From contig DJMI01000172.1 of assembly GCA_002435335.1 (NCBI GenBank), positions 1 to 15,627 of the forward strand: a stretch of 15,627 nucleotides of DNA, read 5' to 3'. Source of the stretch: Nitrosomonas sp. UBA6494 (GTDB lineage Bacteria; Pseudomonadota; Gammaproteobacteria; Burkholderiales; Nitrosomonadaceae). The notes beneath the pieces were generated by a model. The model was given only the letters and a program-made list of their open reading frames with translations, did no database searches and was not told where the DNA came from. Each line of letters opens with the position of its first letter. Position 1 is the first letter of the stretch. Below, piece after piece: positions 7,246 to 14,579 of the stretch. The position numbers and the translations under genes were made by a program.

Positions 7246-7315
7246 AGCGCTGAATTAACCGTATTTGTCGTTTTGAGAATAGGGTACGTAGTTGATACGG
7301 TATCAATTCGGCGCT
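7246..7315. repeat. Imperfect long inverted repeat
   Basis: AGCGCTGAATT (7246-7256) pairs with AATTCGGCGCT (7305-7315) with a single T-G position, and ACCG/CGGT (7258-7261/7298-7301) can extend it over a small bulge. The loop holds about 36-48 bases. In RNA this would be a stable hairpin competing with the inner palindrome at 7292-7306. Confidence 0.5.
7292..7306. promoter_or_regulatory. Perfect palindrome, operator-like
   Basis: TTGATAC-G-GTATCAA, seven-base arms around one central base. The half-site GTATCAAT recurs at 7433-7440 and 7535-7542, on both sides of the start of the DUF1499 gene. The spacing and symmetry fit a binding site for a dimeric regulator, but the regulator is unknown. 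Confidence 0.4.
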
Positions 7316-7408
7316 TCCCTGGTGACTGATGCAGGCGCATCGTTGCAGATTTAACTGCATTCATTTCGACTATCCTTTCAATGCATTGATGCGCAAACTT
7401 ATCTCTGG

Positions 7409-7433
7409 CATCGTCGCGCATTCATTGACGATG
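7409..7433. repeat. Hairpin-forming inverted repeat
   Basis: CATCGTC (7409-7415) and GACGATG (7427-7433) form a perfect seven-base stem with an 11-base loop, ~57 bases before the DUF1499 start. No T-run follows, so a rho-independent terminator is not supported. Confidence 0.4.
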
Positions 7434-7489
7434 TATCAATAATGCAGCATTGTTACGCATAAAAAATTTTTAACCTAGGCTTCATCATT

Positions 7490-8272
7490 ATGAGAACAGT
7501 TAAGACTAAGAACAAAAGTTTGCACATTAAAAATGTATCAATAGCTAAAAAATCATTTGATTTTTCGGCCTGGAGTTTAAAGCTGGCTGTACTGGCCTTA
7601 GGAATCGCTGCGTTGTCGATACTTGGGCATCGCTTGAGCTTGTTTGATTATCAGGTTGCCTTATCGGGACTTGCGATAACTGCGGTTTCAAGCTTTCTCG
7701 CCATTGTGCTCGGATCAATCGGGACTTGGCGCGCAAAGCAGGCTAACGAACCTGATATTACTTCTACAATGGCTGGATCAAGTTTAGGCTTGCTCGTGGT
7801 TGCACCGATTATTGTTGAAATAGCAGCGGGTTTAGGAAAACCGATGATTCACGATATTTCTACGGATCTTGCGAATCCTCCGGAATTCATCGCCATTAAA
7901 GCGCTTCGCAATGAAACGCATAATTCTTTGAGCCGATCGGAGCCTGCTAATCTTTCTACACTGCAACAAGAGAGTTATCCCGATATTGGTCCTCTGATTA
8001 TCGAAGCTTCTGCTGATCGTACATTTGAGCGGGCACTCGAATTGGTCAAGAAGCGAGGCTGGGAAGTGATATCCGTCTCTGCTGCCAATGGCAGAATCGA
8101 AGCAGTCGATACAACCCCGCTTATGGGGTTTAAGGATGATGTGGTAATACATATTCGCGCGGAAGATGACATTACCCTTGTGGATATGCGCTCGGCTTCA
8201 CGGGTCGGCAAAGGGGATCTAGGGGTCAATGCGCAACGTATCCGGCTTTTCTTGTCAGACCTTGAACAATAA
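7490..8272 (+). CDS. Membrane protein with DUF1499 domain
   Basis: A 260-residue protein with three predicted membrane helices (~31-47, 56-80, 96-114) followed by a DUF1499 domain (~115-258). DUF1499 marks are HDISTDLANPPEF (121-133), YPDIGPL (163-169), GRIEAVDTTPLMGFKDDVVI (201-220) and SRVGKGDLGVNAQRIRLFL (237-255). The function of DUF1499 proteins is not established. The soluble part probably lies in the periplasm, but the orientation is inferred. The first 25 residues are basic and hydrophilic, unlike a signal peptide. No strong Shine-Dalgarno is seen before the ATG (TAGG lies ~12 bases upstream), so the start is less certain than the frame. It stands 333 bases before mrpA on the same strand and is probably a separate unit. 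Confidence 0.85.
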   Translation: MRTVKTKNKSLHIKNVSIAKKSFDFSAWSLKLAVLALGIAALSILGHRLSLFDYQVALSGLAITAVSSFLAIVLGSIGTWRAKQANEPDITSTMAGSSLGLLVVAPIIVEIAAGLGKPMIHDISTDLANPPEFIAIKALRNETHNSLSRSEPANLSTLQQESYPDIGPLIIEASADRTFERALELVKKRGWEVISVSAANGRIEAVDTTPLMGFKDDVVIHIRAEDDITLVDMRSASRVGKGDLGVNAQRIRLFLSDLEQ

Positions 8273-8343
8273 TTTAATAGAGAAATGTATATATATATCT
8301 ATGAGTTGAATAATGTTAACTGCAATGATAGACGATGGAAAGA

Positions 8344-8357
8344 ATGAAATATTTCAT
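8344..8357. promoter_or_regulatory. 14-base perfect palindrome
   Basis: ATGAAATATTTCAT reads the same on both strands. The same seven-base half recurs as ATTTCAT at 8498-8504 and ATGAAAT at 8550-8556, around the likely mrp promoter. It is a possible operator, though the AT-rich setting weakens the case. Confidence 0.3.
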
Positions 8358-8481
8358 AATAATCGGTGAAATTTGCCAGTGCTCGACAAAGCAGCAAATC
8401 GTTTTTTTATCAATGATTCAATGTCTCTTTCGATATCGTTATGGAATCGAATATCGAATGCGCAATTGGTTTGAACAATAA

Positions 8482-8490
8482 TGCTATCAT
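8482..8490 (+). promoter_or_regulatory. Candidate extended -10 promoter for mrpA
   Basis: TGCTATCAT has the TGN motif joined to a TATCAT -10 hexamer (8485-8490), the form that can work with a poor -35. Upstream, no good -35 lies at 17 bases. It would give a leader of ~108 bases before the mrpA ATG. Confidence 0.35.
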
Positions 8491-8559
8491 TAGGCGCATT
8501 TCATTTCCTTTTTGATCTGATTAAGCATCGTTAAATTTATAGCTACCAAATGAAATTTC

Positions 8560-8574
8560 GTTTGTTGAACAAAC
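8560..8574. promoter_or_regulatory. Palindrome close to the mrpA start
   Basis: GTTTGTT-G-AACAAAC, seven-base arms around one base, ends 31 bases before the mrpA ATG and downstream of the candidate promoter. It could be a repressor site or a leader hairpin (six pairs with a TGA loop). Confidence 0.35.
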
Positions 8575-8605
8575 TGGTTTCCAACAAGCTGGTTAATCTT
8601 TTTTT

Positions 8606-11410
8606 ATGAATTTACTGTTAGTCGCTCTGATACCCTTTGCTGGAGGTATTTTTGTTGCTTACATTTCGCGATTTGGACGACTGTATTCGGCATGGGGTGC
8701 CGGCGTCGTAACATTGCTTGCACTGGCTTTTTTATACCCATCAATTGCTGATGTTTTTGCAGAACAAACAGTCATACAACGTTGGCGCTGGATACCCATG
8801 CTTGGATTGGATTTCGCGTTCCGGCTTGATGGATTAAGCTTGCTGTTTTCCCTATTGATTCTTGGCATAGGCATACTGATTATAATCTATGCGCGGTATT
8901 ACCTATCCGAGCAAGATGACATGGGGCGATTTTATGCATATCTGATGATGTTTATGGGTTCCATGCTGGGCATCGTTTTATCAGAAAACATAATCCAATT
9001 ACTGATTTTCTGGGAATTGACCAGTTTATCTTCTTTTCTTCTTATCAGTTACTGGCAGCAGCGGCACGAATCCCGCAGTGGCGCACGCATGGCATTAGCC
9101 GTGACCGGTGGTGGCGGACTGGCTTTACTTGGCGGTTTTTTGTTGTTGGGTGAAATCTGCGGCAGTTATGATTTGTCTGTGATTCTTGCTTCCGGCGATA
9201 GCATTTCGCAGCATCCATGGTATCTGCCGATGCTAATCCTGGTTCTTCTGGGCGCATTCACCAAATCCGCGCAATTCCCGTTTCATTTTTGGCTACCAAA
9301 TGCGATGGCGGCTCCCACACCGGTATCAGCTTACTTGCATTCAGCCACCATGGTAAAAGCCGGGGTGTTTTTGCTTGCCCGCTTGTATCCCGCTTTGTCG
9401 GGCACACCGGAATGGTTCTGGCTGGTCAGCATGACCGGTTTGGCAACCCTGCTCATCGCCGCCTACATTGCTATGTTCGAACACGACCTGAAGGGATTGC
9501 TCGCCTACTCAACGATCAGTCACCTGGGTTTAATCACTTTGCTTTTTGGCATGGATACACCGCTGGCGGCGGTAGCAGCGGTTTTTCATATTATCAATCA
9601 TGCCATTTTCAAAGCATCTTTGTTCATGGCCGCGGGAATTATCGATCACGAAACAGGCACGCGGGATATGCGCCGCCTGCGCGGACTATGGCAATTTATG
9701 CCGCATACTGCATCACTAGCCATGGTAGCCGCGGCTTCTATGGCCGGTGTTCCGCTATTCAATGGCTTTCTATCCAAGGAAATGTTTTTTGCTGAAACAC
9801 TGCATCATATCAATCAACCGTGGGGTTGGTTGATGCCCGCTGCAGCCACCCTTGCCGGCATTTTTGCCGTGGCTTATTCATTACGCTTCATTCATACGGT
9901 GTTTTTCAATGGCACACCGGTTGATTTGCCTAAGACGCCCCATGAGCCGCCCCGTTGGATGAAAGTGCCTGTGGAATTGCTGGTTGCCATATGCTTGCTG
10001 GTCGGTATGCTGCCAGCGCTTACCGTTGAACCGATTCTGGGCGTAGCGGCCAGCGGCGTCCTGCAGGAGAAGGTTCCCGATCATGACCTTGCAATCTGGC
10101 ATGGTTTTAACCCGGCGGTATGGATGAGTATTATTGCGCTTACCGGCGGTATCCTGGCTTACTTGGGGCGTAGGCCGCTGTCGGTGTTGCACGATCATAT
10201 AGGAAACCGTCTTGAATTCAAATCGTTTTATAACTCCCTGATTGACTTGCTGTTTAAAATCGCCGGTCAGATAACCCGATTACTCAATGCCAATTCTTTG
10301 CAACGAATGGTGCTGGTGTTCATGCTTTTCATTATGACACTCGGTGTGACAAGCTTTATCGATAGCTCACCCGCTTTAACCGGAAACCGCGTGTTGTTAC
10401 CTATGGATGCCGTCAGCTTGCTGATAACCATCATTTTGATAATTGCGGCGCTTGGAACCGTCATTATGCACCGGCAACGTTTGGTGTCACTGATCCTGTT
10501 GGGTGCAGTAGGTTTGGGCGTGGCGCTGGTTTTTGTCAAATTTTCCGCGCCGGATTTGGCTCTTACGCAATTATCCGTGGAAGTGGTAACTATTGTGCTG
10601 ATGTTGTTGGCGCTCTATTTCTTACCACAATACTCGCCCAAAGAATCCAGTCAAACAGCGCGTAGCCGCGATGCACTGATCGCGGTGGGGGCCGGCACTG
10701 GCGTGGGTTTACTGGTATGGGCCGTATTAACCCGGCCTTATCAGACGATTGCAGATTACTTCATGAGCAACAGCGTACCAGGCGGAGGCGGCACCAATGT
10801 CGTGAACGTCATTCTAGTCGACTTCAGGGGCTATGACACGCTGGGAGAAATCACCGTATTGGCATTAGCCGGACTGGGCATATTTGCAATGTTGCACCAA
10901 TTAAAGCTATCCGGTTCGGAAGCAGATCAGCAAGGACGTCCTTGGGATAACGATATGCATCCGCTCATCATGGCATCATTTGTGCGGTTGCTGTTGCCTT
11001 TAGCACTCCTCGTATCAATATACATCTTGCTGCGCGGTCATAATCTACCCGGTGGCGGATTTATAGCCGGATTGATTACCGCGGTAGCATTGATCATGCA
11101 ATATCTGGCTAATGGCGTTAGTTGGGCACAAACACGCTTAACCATCAACATGCACACTGTGATTAGCGCCGGGTTACTGATTGCAGCCTTGACAGGTCTG
11201 GCAAGCTGGGTATTTGATCATCCCTTTCTGACATCCACTTTCGGTCATCTGAATTGGCCGGTAATTGGAGAATTCGAACTGGCTTCAGCGATGGCCTTTG
11301 ATTTGGGTGTCTATTTGGTTGTTGTCGGCACCACGCTGTTGATCCTGGTTTATCTGGGCCTTGTTCATAAAGAGAGTCATACGAATCACGTCAGAAAGAG
11401 AATCCGCTAA
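8606..11410 (+). CDS. mrpA: Na+(K+)/H+ antiporter subunit A fused to subunit B (MrpAB)
   Basis: A 934-residue polytopic membrane protein, the largest Mrp subunit and a relative of complex I NuoL. The proton-antiporter module (~60-450) shows E137 in IFWELTSLSS, K220 in FTKSAQFPFHFWLP and K251 next to HSATMV. These are the buried acid and lysines needed for ion transfer in this family. A C-terminal MrpA region follows (~570-760), including SAPDLALTQLSVEVV and ILVDFRGYDTLGEIT. The MrpB domain comes last (~785-930), with RGHNLPGGGFIAGL (810-823). The A-B fusion is the usual form in Gram-negative bacteria (PhaAB) and explains why no separate mrpB is present. It is the first gene of a six-gene operon, and its TAA shares one base with the mrpC ATG. 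No clear Shine-Dalgarno precedes the ATG, although the N-terminus fits the family. Confidence 0.96.
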   Translation: MNLLLVALIPFAGGIFVAYISRFGRLYSAWGAGVVTLLALAFLYPSIADVFAEQTVIQRWRWIPMLGLDFAFRLDGLSLLFSLLILGIGILIIIYARYYLSEQDDMGRFYAYLMMFMGSMLGIVLSENIIQLLIFWELTSLSSFLLISYWQQRHESRSGARMALAVTGGGGLALLGGFLLLGEICGSYDLSVILASGDSISQHPWYLPMLILVLLGAFTKSAQFPFHFWLPNAMAAPTPVSAYLHSATMVKAGVFLLARLYPALSGTPEWFWLVSMTGLATLLIAAYIAMFEHDLKGLLAYSTISHLGLITLLFGMDTPLAAVAAVFHIINHAIFKASLFMAAGIIDHETGTRDMRRLRGLWQFMPHTASLAMVAAASMAGVPLFNGFLSKEMFFAETLHHINQPWGWLMPAAATLAGIFAVAYSLRFIHTVFFNGTPVDLPKTPHEPPRWMKVPVELLVAICLLVGMLPALTVEPILGVAASGVLQEKVPDHDLAIWHGFNPAVWMSIIALTGGILAYLGRRPLSVLHDHIGNRLEFKSFYNSLIDLLFKIAGQITRLLNANSLQRMVLVFMLFIMTLGVTSFIDSSPALTGNRVLLPMDAVSLLITIILIIAALGTVIMHRQRLVSLILLGAVGLGVALVFVKFSAPDLALTQLSVEVVTIVLMLLALYFLPQYSPKESSQTARSRDALIAVGAGTGVGLLVWAVLTRPYQTIADYFMSNSVPGGGGTNVVNVILVDFRGYDTLGEITVLALAGLGIFAMLHQLKLSGSEADQQGRPWDNDMHPLIMASFVRLLLPLALLVSIYILLRGHNLPGGGFIAGLITAVALIMQYLANGVSWAQTRLTINMHTVISAGLLIAALTGLASWVFDHPFLTSTFGHLNWPVIGEFELASAMAFDLGVYLVVVGTTLLILVYLGLVHKESHTNHVRKRIR

Positions 11411-11739
11411 TGGAAGCACTGGTATCGATCTTGATTGGAACACTCACAGGCTGCGGTGTTTATTTGATTCTAAGGAATCGCACGTTTCCGGTTGTTCTGG
11501 GTTTAACGTTTTTATCCTATGCAGTAAACCTGTTTTTGCTGGTAATGGGCCGGCTCACAATCGGCAAACCGCCTATCATTGCAGAGAATATTACGGAATA
11601 CGCGGATCCGTTGCCACAAGCATTGGTGCTCACCGCCATTGTGATCAGTTTTGCCATGACCGCCTTTGTCATCGTGTTATCCCTCAAAGCATATCTTGAA
11701 ATGGGAAACGATCATGTCGATGGAAAGCATAAATCATGA
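11410..11739 (+). CDS. mrpC: Na+(K+)/H+ antiporter subunit C
   Basis: A 109-residue protein with three membrane helices, homologous to NuoK of complex I. Family marks are YLILRNRTFPVVLGLTFLS (18-36), GKPPI, and the DPLPQALVLTAIVI segment (66-79). It sits with MrpA, D and G in the core membrane arm of the antiporter. Its ATG overlaps the last base of the mrpA stop. Its TGA is embedded in the mrpD start (ATGA), a layout that favours coupled translation in fixed proportion. Confidence 0.95.
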   Translation: MEALVSILIGTLTGCGVYLILRNRTFPVVLGLTFLSYAVNLFLLVMGRLTIGKPPIIAENITEYADPLPQALVLTAIVISFAMTAFVIVLSLKAYLEMGNDHVDGKHKS

Positions 11740-13277
11740 TCAGTCATATCGCGATACTCCCCGTTATCTGTCCGCTATTGCTAGGTGCACTGTTATTGCT
11801 GCTGCAAAAACAGAGCTTGCAAACAGTGCGTGCCGTGAGTGTCGTATCGGTGAGCATTCTGGTGGTTCTAACAGGGTATCTGCTCGATATCGTCAATGAA
11901 GGCGAGATTCTGGTATACGAACTCGGAAACTGGCCGCCGCCTTTCGGCATCGTGCTGGTCGCAGACCGCCTGGCTGCCTGGATGTTGCTTATTACTTCAT
12001 TAGTCTCATTGTTTGCGCTACTTTACGCAATCCAGGGTACGGATAGCGATGGCCCGCATTTTCATGCATTATTTCAGTTGCAATTATTCGGTCTGAATGG
12101 TGCATTTCTTACGGGTGACTTATTTAATCTGTTTGTGTTTTTTGAAATTCTGCTGCTTGCCTCTTATGGTTTACTGCTGCATGGCGGTGGGCGATTACGC
12201 ACGATGGCCGGGTTACATTTTGTCATCATTAATTTGGTTGGCTCAACACTGTTTTTATTTGCCGTCGGAACGTTATACGGCTTGCTGGGAACACTGAATA
12301 TGGCGGATCTTGCCGTTAAAGCCGCTAGTGCCGCTGATGAGGATGTTGCGTTGATTCGCACCGCGGGTTTACTGCTTTTCGCAGTTTTCGCACTTAAGGC
12401 TGCGTTGCTACCGCTTTATTTATGGTTGCCGGCGGCTTATGCGTATACCACAGCGCCGGTTGCCGCCTTATTTGCAATCATGACCAAGGTCGGGGCTTAC
12501 AGCATTCTGCGGATTTATACCCTGATCTTCGGCTCACAAGCCGGTAGCGTTGCCGATTTGATAGCTCCATGGTTACTGCCATTAGCCTTGGCGACATTGA
12601 TAGCGGGTGTGCTCGGTGTTCTGGCGAGCACGCATCTACGGCAGCAGATCGCCTATTTGGTGGTTGCATCAATCGGCACGCTGCTCATCGCTTTTGGTAT
12701 TAATACCCACACCAGCATCGCCGCCGGATTGTTTTATCTGCCTCACTCCACATTTGCAGCGGCGGCGTTCTTTTTACTTGCCGACATTGTCGCTACGCGT
12801 CGTTCAGAGATGAGTGACCGGTTTGAACCAGGCCCGGTAATTGCGTATCATCGAATTACCGGTACACTTTTTTTTATAGTTGCGATCTTGATCGCAGGAC
12901 TTCCGCCGTTATCCGGCTTCGTCGGGAAATTGTTGATTTTGCAGGCGGCCATTCCTCATGCCGCTTTACCGTGGATTATGGGTGCCATGCTGATTACCAG
13001 CTTGCTCACAATCATTGCACTGGCACGAAGTGGCAGTATGCTGTTTTACCGTGCGCAATTACCGCAAACACCCCATACCACTACCAACAACGAAACTGGT
13101 TCTCAGCAAAAATTAACGTCCGGTTTCAGCAGCTTGGCGATAGTAGTTTGCTTGCTGGCTTTATGCGTGGCTTTAACGATTGGAGCCGGCACTGTCAGTG
13201 AGTTTACATTGGCCACGGCCAATCAGCTGTTGCAGCCCGAAGGCTATGTGCAATCCGTATTAGGTACTGCAAGATGA
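11736..13277 (+). CDS. mrpD: Na+(K+)/H+ antiporter subunit D
   Basis: A 513-residue polytopic protein homologous to NuoM/NuoN. Key residues are where the family has them: E137 in LFVFFEILLLASYGLLLHGG, K221 in FALKAALLPLYLWLP, and K251 in TKVGAYSILRI. All are considered essential for proton or cation movement. About 14 helices are expected. A hydrophilic loop around residues 445-465, rich in Gln, Thr and Asn, precedes the last helix. It overlaps mrpC by ATGA at its start and mrpE by ATGA at its end. It works in the same complex as MrpA to exchange Na+ or K+ for protons, supporting pH and salt homeostasis. Confidence 0.96.
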   Translation: MISHIAILPVICPLLLGALLLLLQKQSLQTVRAVSVVSVSILVVLTGYLLDIVNEGEILVYELGNWPPPFGIVLVADRLAAWMLLITSLVSLFALLYAIQGTDSDGPHFHALFQLQLFGLNGAFLTGDLFNLFVFFEILLLASYGLLLHGGGRLRTMAGLHFVIINLVGSTLFLFAVGTLYGLLGTLNMADLAVKAASAADEDVALIRTAGLLLFAVFALKAALLPLYLWLPAAYAYTTAPVAALFAIMTKVGAYSILRIYTLIFGSQAGSVADLIAPWLLPLALATLIAGVLGVLASTHLRQQIAYLVVASIGTLLIAFGINTHTSIAAGLFYLPHSTFAAAAFFLLADIVATRRSEMSDRFEPGPVIAYHRITGTLFFIVAILIAGLPPLSGFVGKLLILQAAIPHAALPWIMGAMLITSLLTIIALARSGSMLFYRAQLPQTPHTTTNNETGSQQKLTSGFSSLAIVVCLLALCVALTIGAGTVSEFTLATANQLLQPEGYVQSVLGTAR

Positions 13278-13774
13278 CAATGCGCTCGCGTTTTTTGCCC
13301 CATCCAATCTTATCTCCGTTATTGGCTGGTCTCTGGTTATTACTGACAAACAGTATTGCGCCCGGGCAGATTCTTCTCGGATTATTGCTGGGCTGGACAA
13401 TACCTTTATTGACCCTACGTTTCTGGCCGGAGCGAGTCACCATTCGTAAACCATTTACTTTAGTCCGATATACCGGTGTACTGTTGTACGATATTATCGT
13501 TGCTAACTTTGTCGTTGCGCGGTTGATCCTGGGCAATCCGGACCGGCTCAAGCCGGTTTTTATTGAATTGCCGTTGGATTTAACTTCCAGTCTGGCTATC
13601 AGTCTACTCGCCAACAGTATCACGCTGACCCCCGGAACTGTATCGGCACGTTTATCCGAGGATCGTCGCCATTTATTGGTTCACGTGCTCAGCGAGAATG
13701 ATCCGGATAATCTGATTGCGGTCATTAAGGATCGCTATGAACGTCCATTAAGGGAGATTTTCGAGCAATGCTAG
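13274..13774 (+). CDS. mrpE: Na+(K+)/H+ antiporter subunit E
   Basis: A 166-residue protein with N-terminal membrane helices (~15-50 and ~65-85) and a cytosolic C-terminal half. The family signature NSITLTPGTVSARL (114-127) is intact, and the RPLREIF end is typical. MrpE has no complex I counterpart and is needed for stability or full activity of the Mrp complex. The start overlaps the mrpD stop (ATGA) and the end overlaps mrpF by seven bases. Confidence 0.94.
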   Translation: MTMRSRFLPHPILSPLLAGLWLLLTNSIAPGQILLGLLLGWTIPLLTLRFWPERVTIRKPFTLVRYTGVLLYDIIVANFVVARLILGNPDRLKPVFIELPLDLTSSLAISLLANSITLTPGTVSARLSEDRRHLLVHVLSENDPDNLIAVIKDRYERPLREIFEQC

Positions 13775-14037
13775 ATTTCGCAATTACCGTGGCGTTTGGA
13801 TTAGTAACAATGGCTGTCGGTATGTGTTGCTGGCGCCTGTTACGCGGACCCAGCACGCCAGATCGGATTTTGGCGCTGGACACTTTGTACGTGAATGCCA
13901 TCGCATTATTGATGTTGCTGGGTATTCATCTGGGTAACGCATTATTTTTTGAAGCAGCCTTGTTGATCGCTCTAATGGGTTTTATCGGCACAGTTGCACT
14001 GTGCAAGTATTTATTACGCGGCGATATTATCGAGTAA
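13768..14037 (+). CDS. mrpF: Na+(K+)/H+ antiporter subunit F
   Basis: An 89-residue protein with three membrane helices. The conserved LLRGPSTPDRILALDTLYVN stretch (~24-43) with its central Asp-Arg and following Asp is clear. Family comparisons place MrpF within the accessory part of the complex beside MrpE and MrpG. The ATG lies inside the last codons of mrpE, with AGGGAG ~13 bases upstream, a little further away than usual. The stop is three bases before mrpG. Confidence 0.94.
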   Translation: MLDFAITVAFGLVTMAVGMCCWRLLRGPSTPDRILALDTLYVNAIALLMLLGIHLGNALFFEAALLIALMGFIGTVALCKYLLRGDIIE

Positions 14038-14040
14038 ACC

Positions 14041-14460
14041 ATGCTGGAATATTTTCTATCACTTTTGATCCTGACCGGCGCTATCTTTACTTTCATCGGT
14101 TCACTAGGTCTTTTGCGGTTAAAGGATTTTTATATGCGCCTGCACGGACCGACTAAAGCAACAACCCTGGGAGTCGGCAGCCTTTTAATCGCATCGGCGG
14201 TGTTCTTTAGTAGCCGAGATGCCGGTGTGAGTCTGCACGAAGTCCTGATTACATTATTCTTATTTATCACCGCACCGGTAAGCGCGCATTTGCTTGCCAA
14301 AGCAGCGCTACATCTGAATCTGCACTCGCACGCAAAAATACCTGTCAATTCGGCGCATCCGGTAGAAGATAAAGATTCGGAAATTGACGGTGCTCGCTTA
14401 GCGGCACCCACAAAAGAAAACAACTCATCCGATATAAGCCCGCCACACAAATCTGTCTAA
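14041..14460 (+). CDS. mrpG: Na+(K+)/H+ antiporter subunit G
   Basis: A 139-residue protein, last of the operon. Three membrane helices occupy residues ~5-90, with the family motif GLLRLKDFYMRLHGPTKATT (23-42) and TAPVSAHLLAKAAL at the end of the third helix. MrpG has partial likeness to NuoJ-type segments. A hydrophilic tail of ~45 residues (from about 95) rich in Ser, Glu, Asp and Lys follows and is longer than in many relatives; it is probably cytoplasmic and variable. It is separated from mrpF by only three bases, so it is co-transcribed. The operon is complete: A-B fusion, C, D, E, F and G. Confidence 0.94.
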   Translation: MLEYFLSLLILTGAIFTFIGSLGLLRLKDFYMRLHGPTKATTLGVGSLLIASAVFFSSRDAGVSLHEVLITLFLFITAPVSAHLLAKAALHLNLHSHAKIPVNSAHPVEDKDSEIDGARLAAPTKENNSSDISPPHKSV

Positions 14461-14525
14461 TTTAATCAAAATACAGCCTCATACTGACGTGGATGAAAGC
14501 AGATTGTCGCAAGCAAGCCCCCTGT

Positions 14526-14553
14526 TTTTGTAGCGCAATTTAACGCTGCAAGA
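14526..14553. terminator. Hairpin between the convergent mrpG and RND genes
   Basis: TTGTAGCG (14528-14535) pairs with CGCTGCAA (14544-14551), with one T-G position and an eight-base loop. The outer bases 14526-14527/14552-14553 can add two more pairs. It lies between two converging genes where a two-way terminator is expected. Neither strand has a proper run of T after the stem, so intrinsic termination is uncertain. Confidence 0.35.
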
Positions 14554-14579
14554 TAAGCCCGTCGATCAACTCATAAACT

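Larger units (their letters stand above)
7186..7489. other. Gene-free stretch rich in inverted repeats
   Basis: This ~304-base gap contains no convincing gene. It holds an unusual number of inverted repeats: 7246-7256/7305-7315, TTGATACGGTATCAA (7292-7306), GATGC/GCATC (7328-7341), TGCAG/CTGCA (7344-7359), CAATGCATTG (7379-7388), CATCGTC/GACGATG (7409-7433) and AATGCAGCATT (7441-7451). It may hold a small RNA, a transcription end for the upstream gene, or regulator sites for the DUF1499 gene. None of the hairpins has a clear run of T behind it. Confidence 0.5.
8273..8605. other. Regulatory gap before the mrp operon
   Basis: A 333-base AT-rich gap with no convincing gene. It contains a short TA run (8286-8296), the perfect palindrome ATGAAATATTTCAT (8344-8357), a possible extended -10 promoter (8482-8490), and the palindrome GTTTGTTGAACAAAC (8560-8574). 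A near-repeat A(A/G)CTGGTT occurs at 8572-8579 and 8587-8594. I see no sodium riboswitch or good terminator for the gene before it. Confidence 0.5.

Noticed and set aside
7188..7253. 21-codon plus-strand frame just after the small acidic gene
   Set aside because: No ribosome binding site and an unremarkable peptide; it runs into the first inverted-repeat arm.
7085..7421. Minus-strand frames of 65-91 codons across the inverted-repeat region
   Set aside because: No Shine-Dalgarno, one overlaps the acidic gene, and the compositions look random.
8286..8296. Short TA dinucleotide run
   Set aside because: Too short to be more than local AT richness.
9217..9795. 192-codon plus-strand frame inside mrpA
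   Set aside because: It overlaps the conserved core of mrpA in another frame and has no family features.
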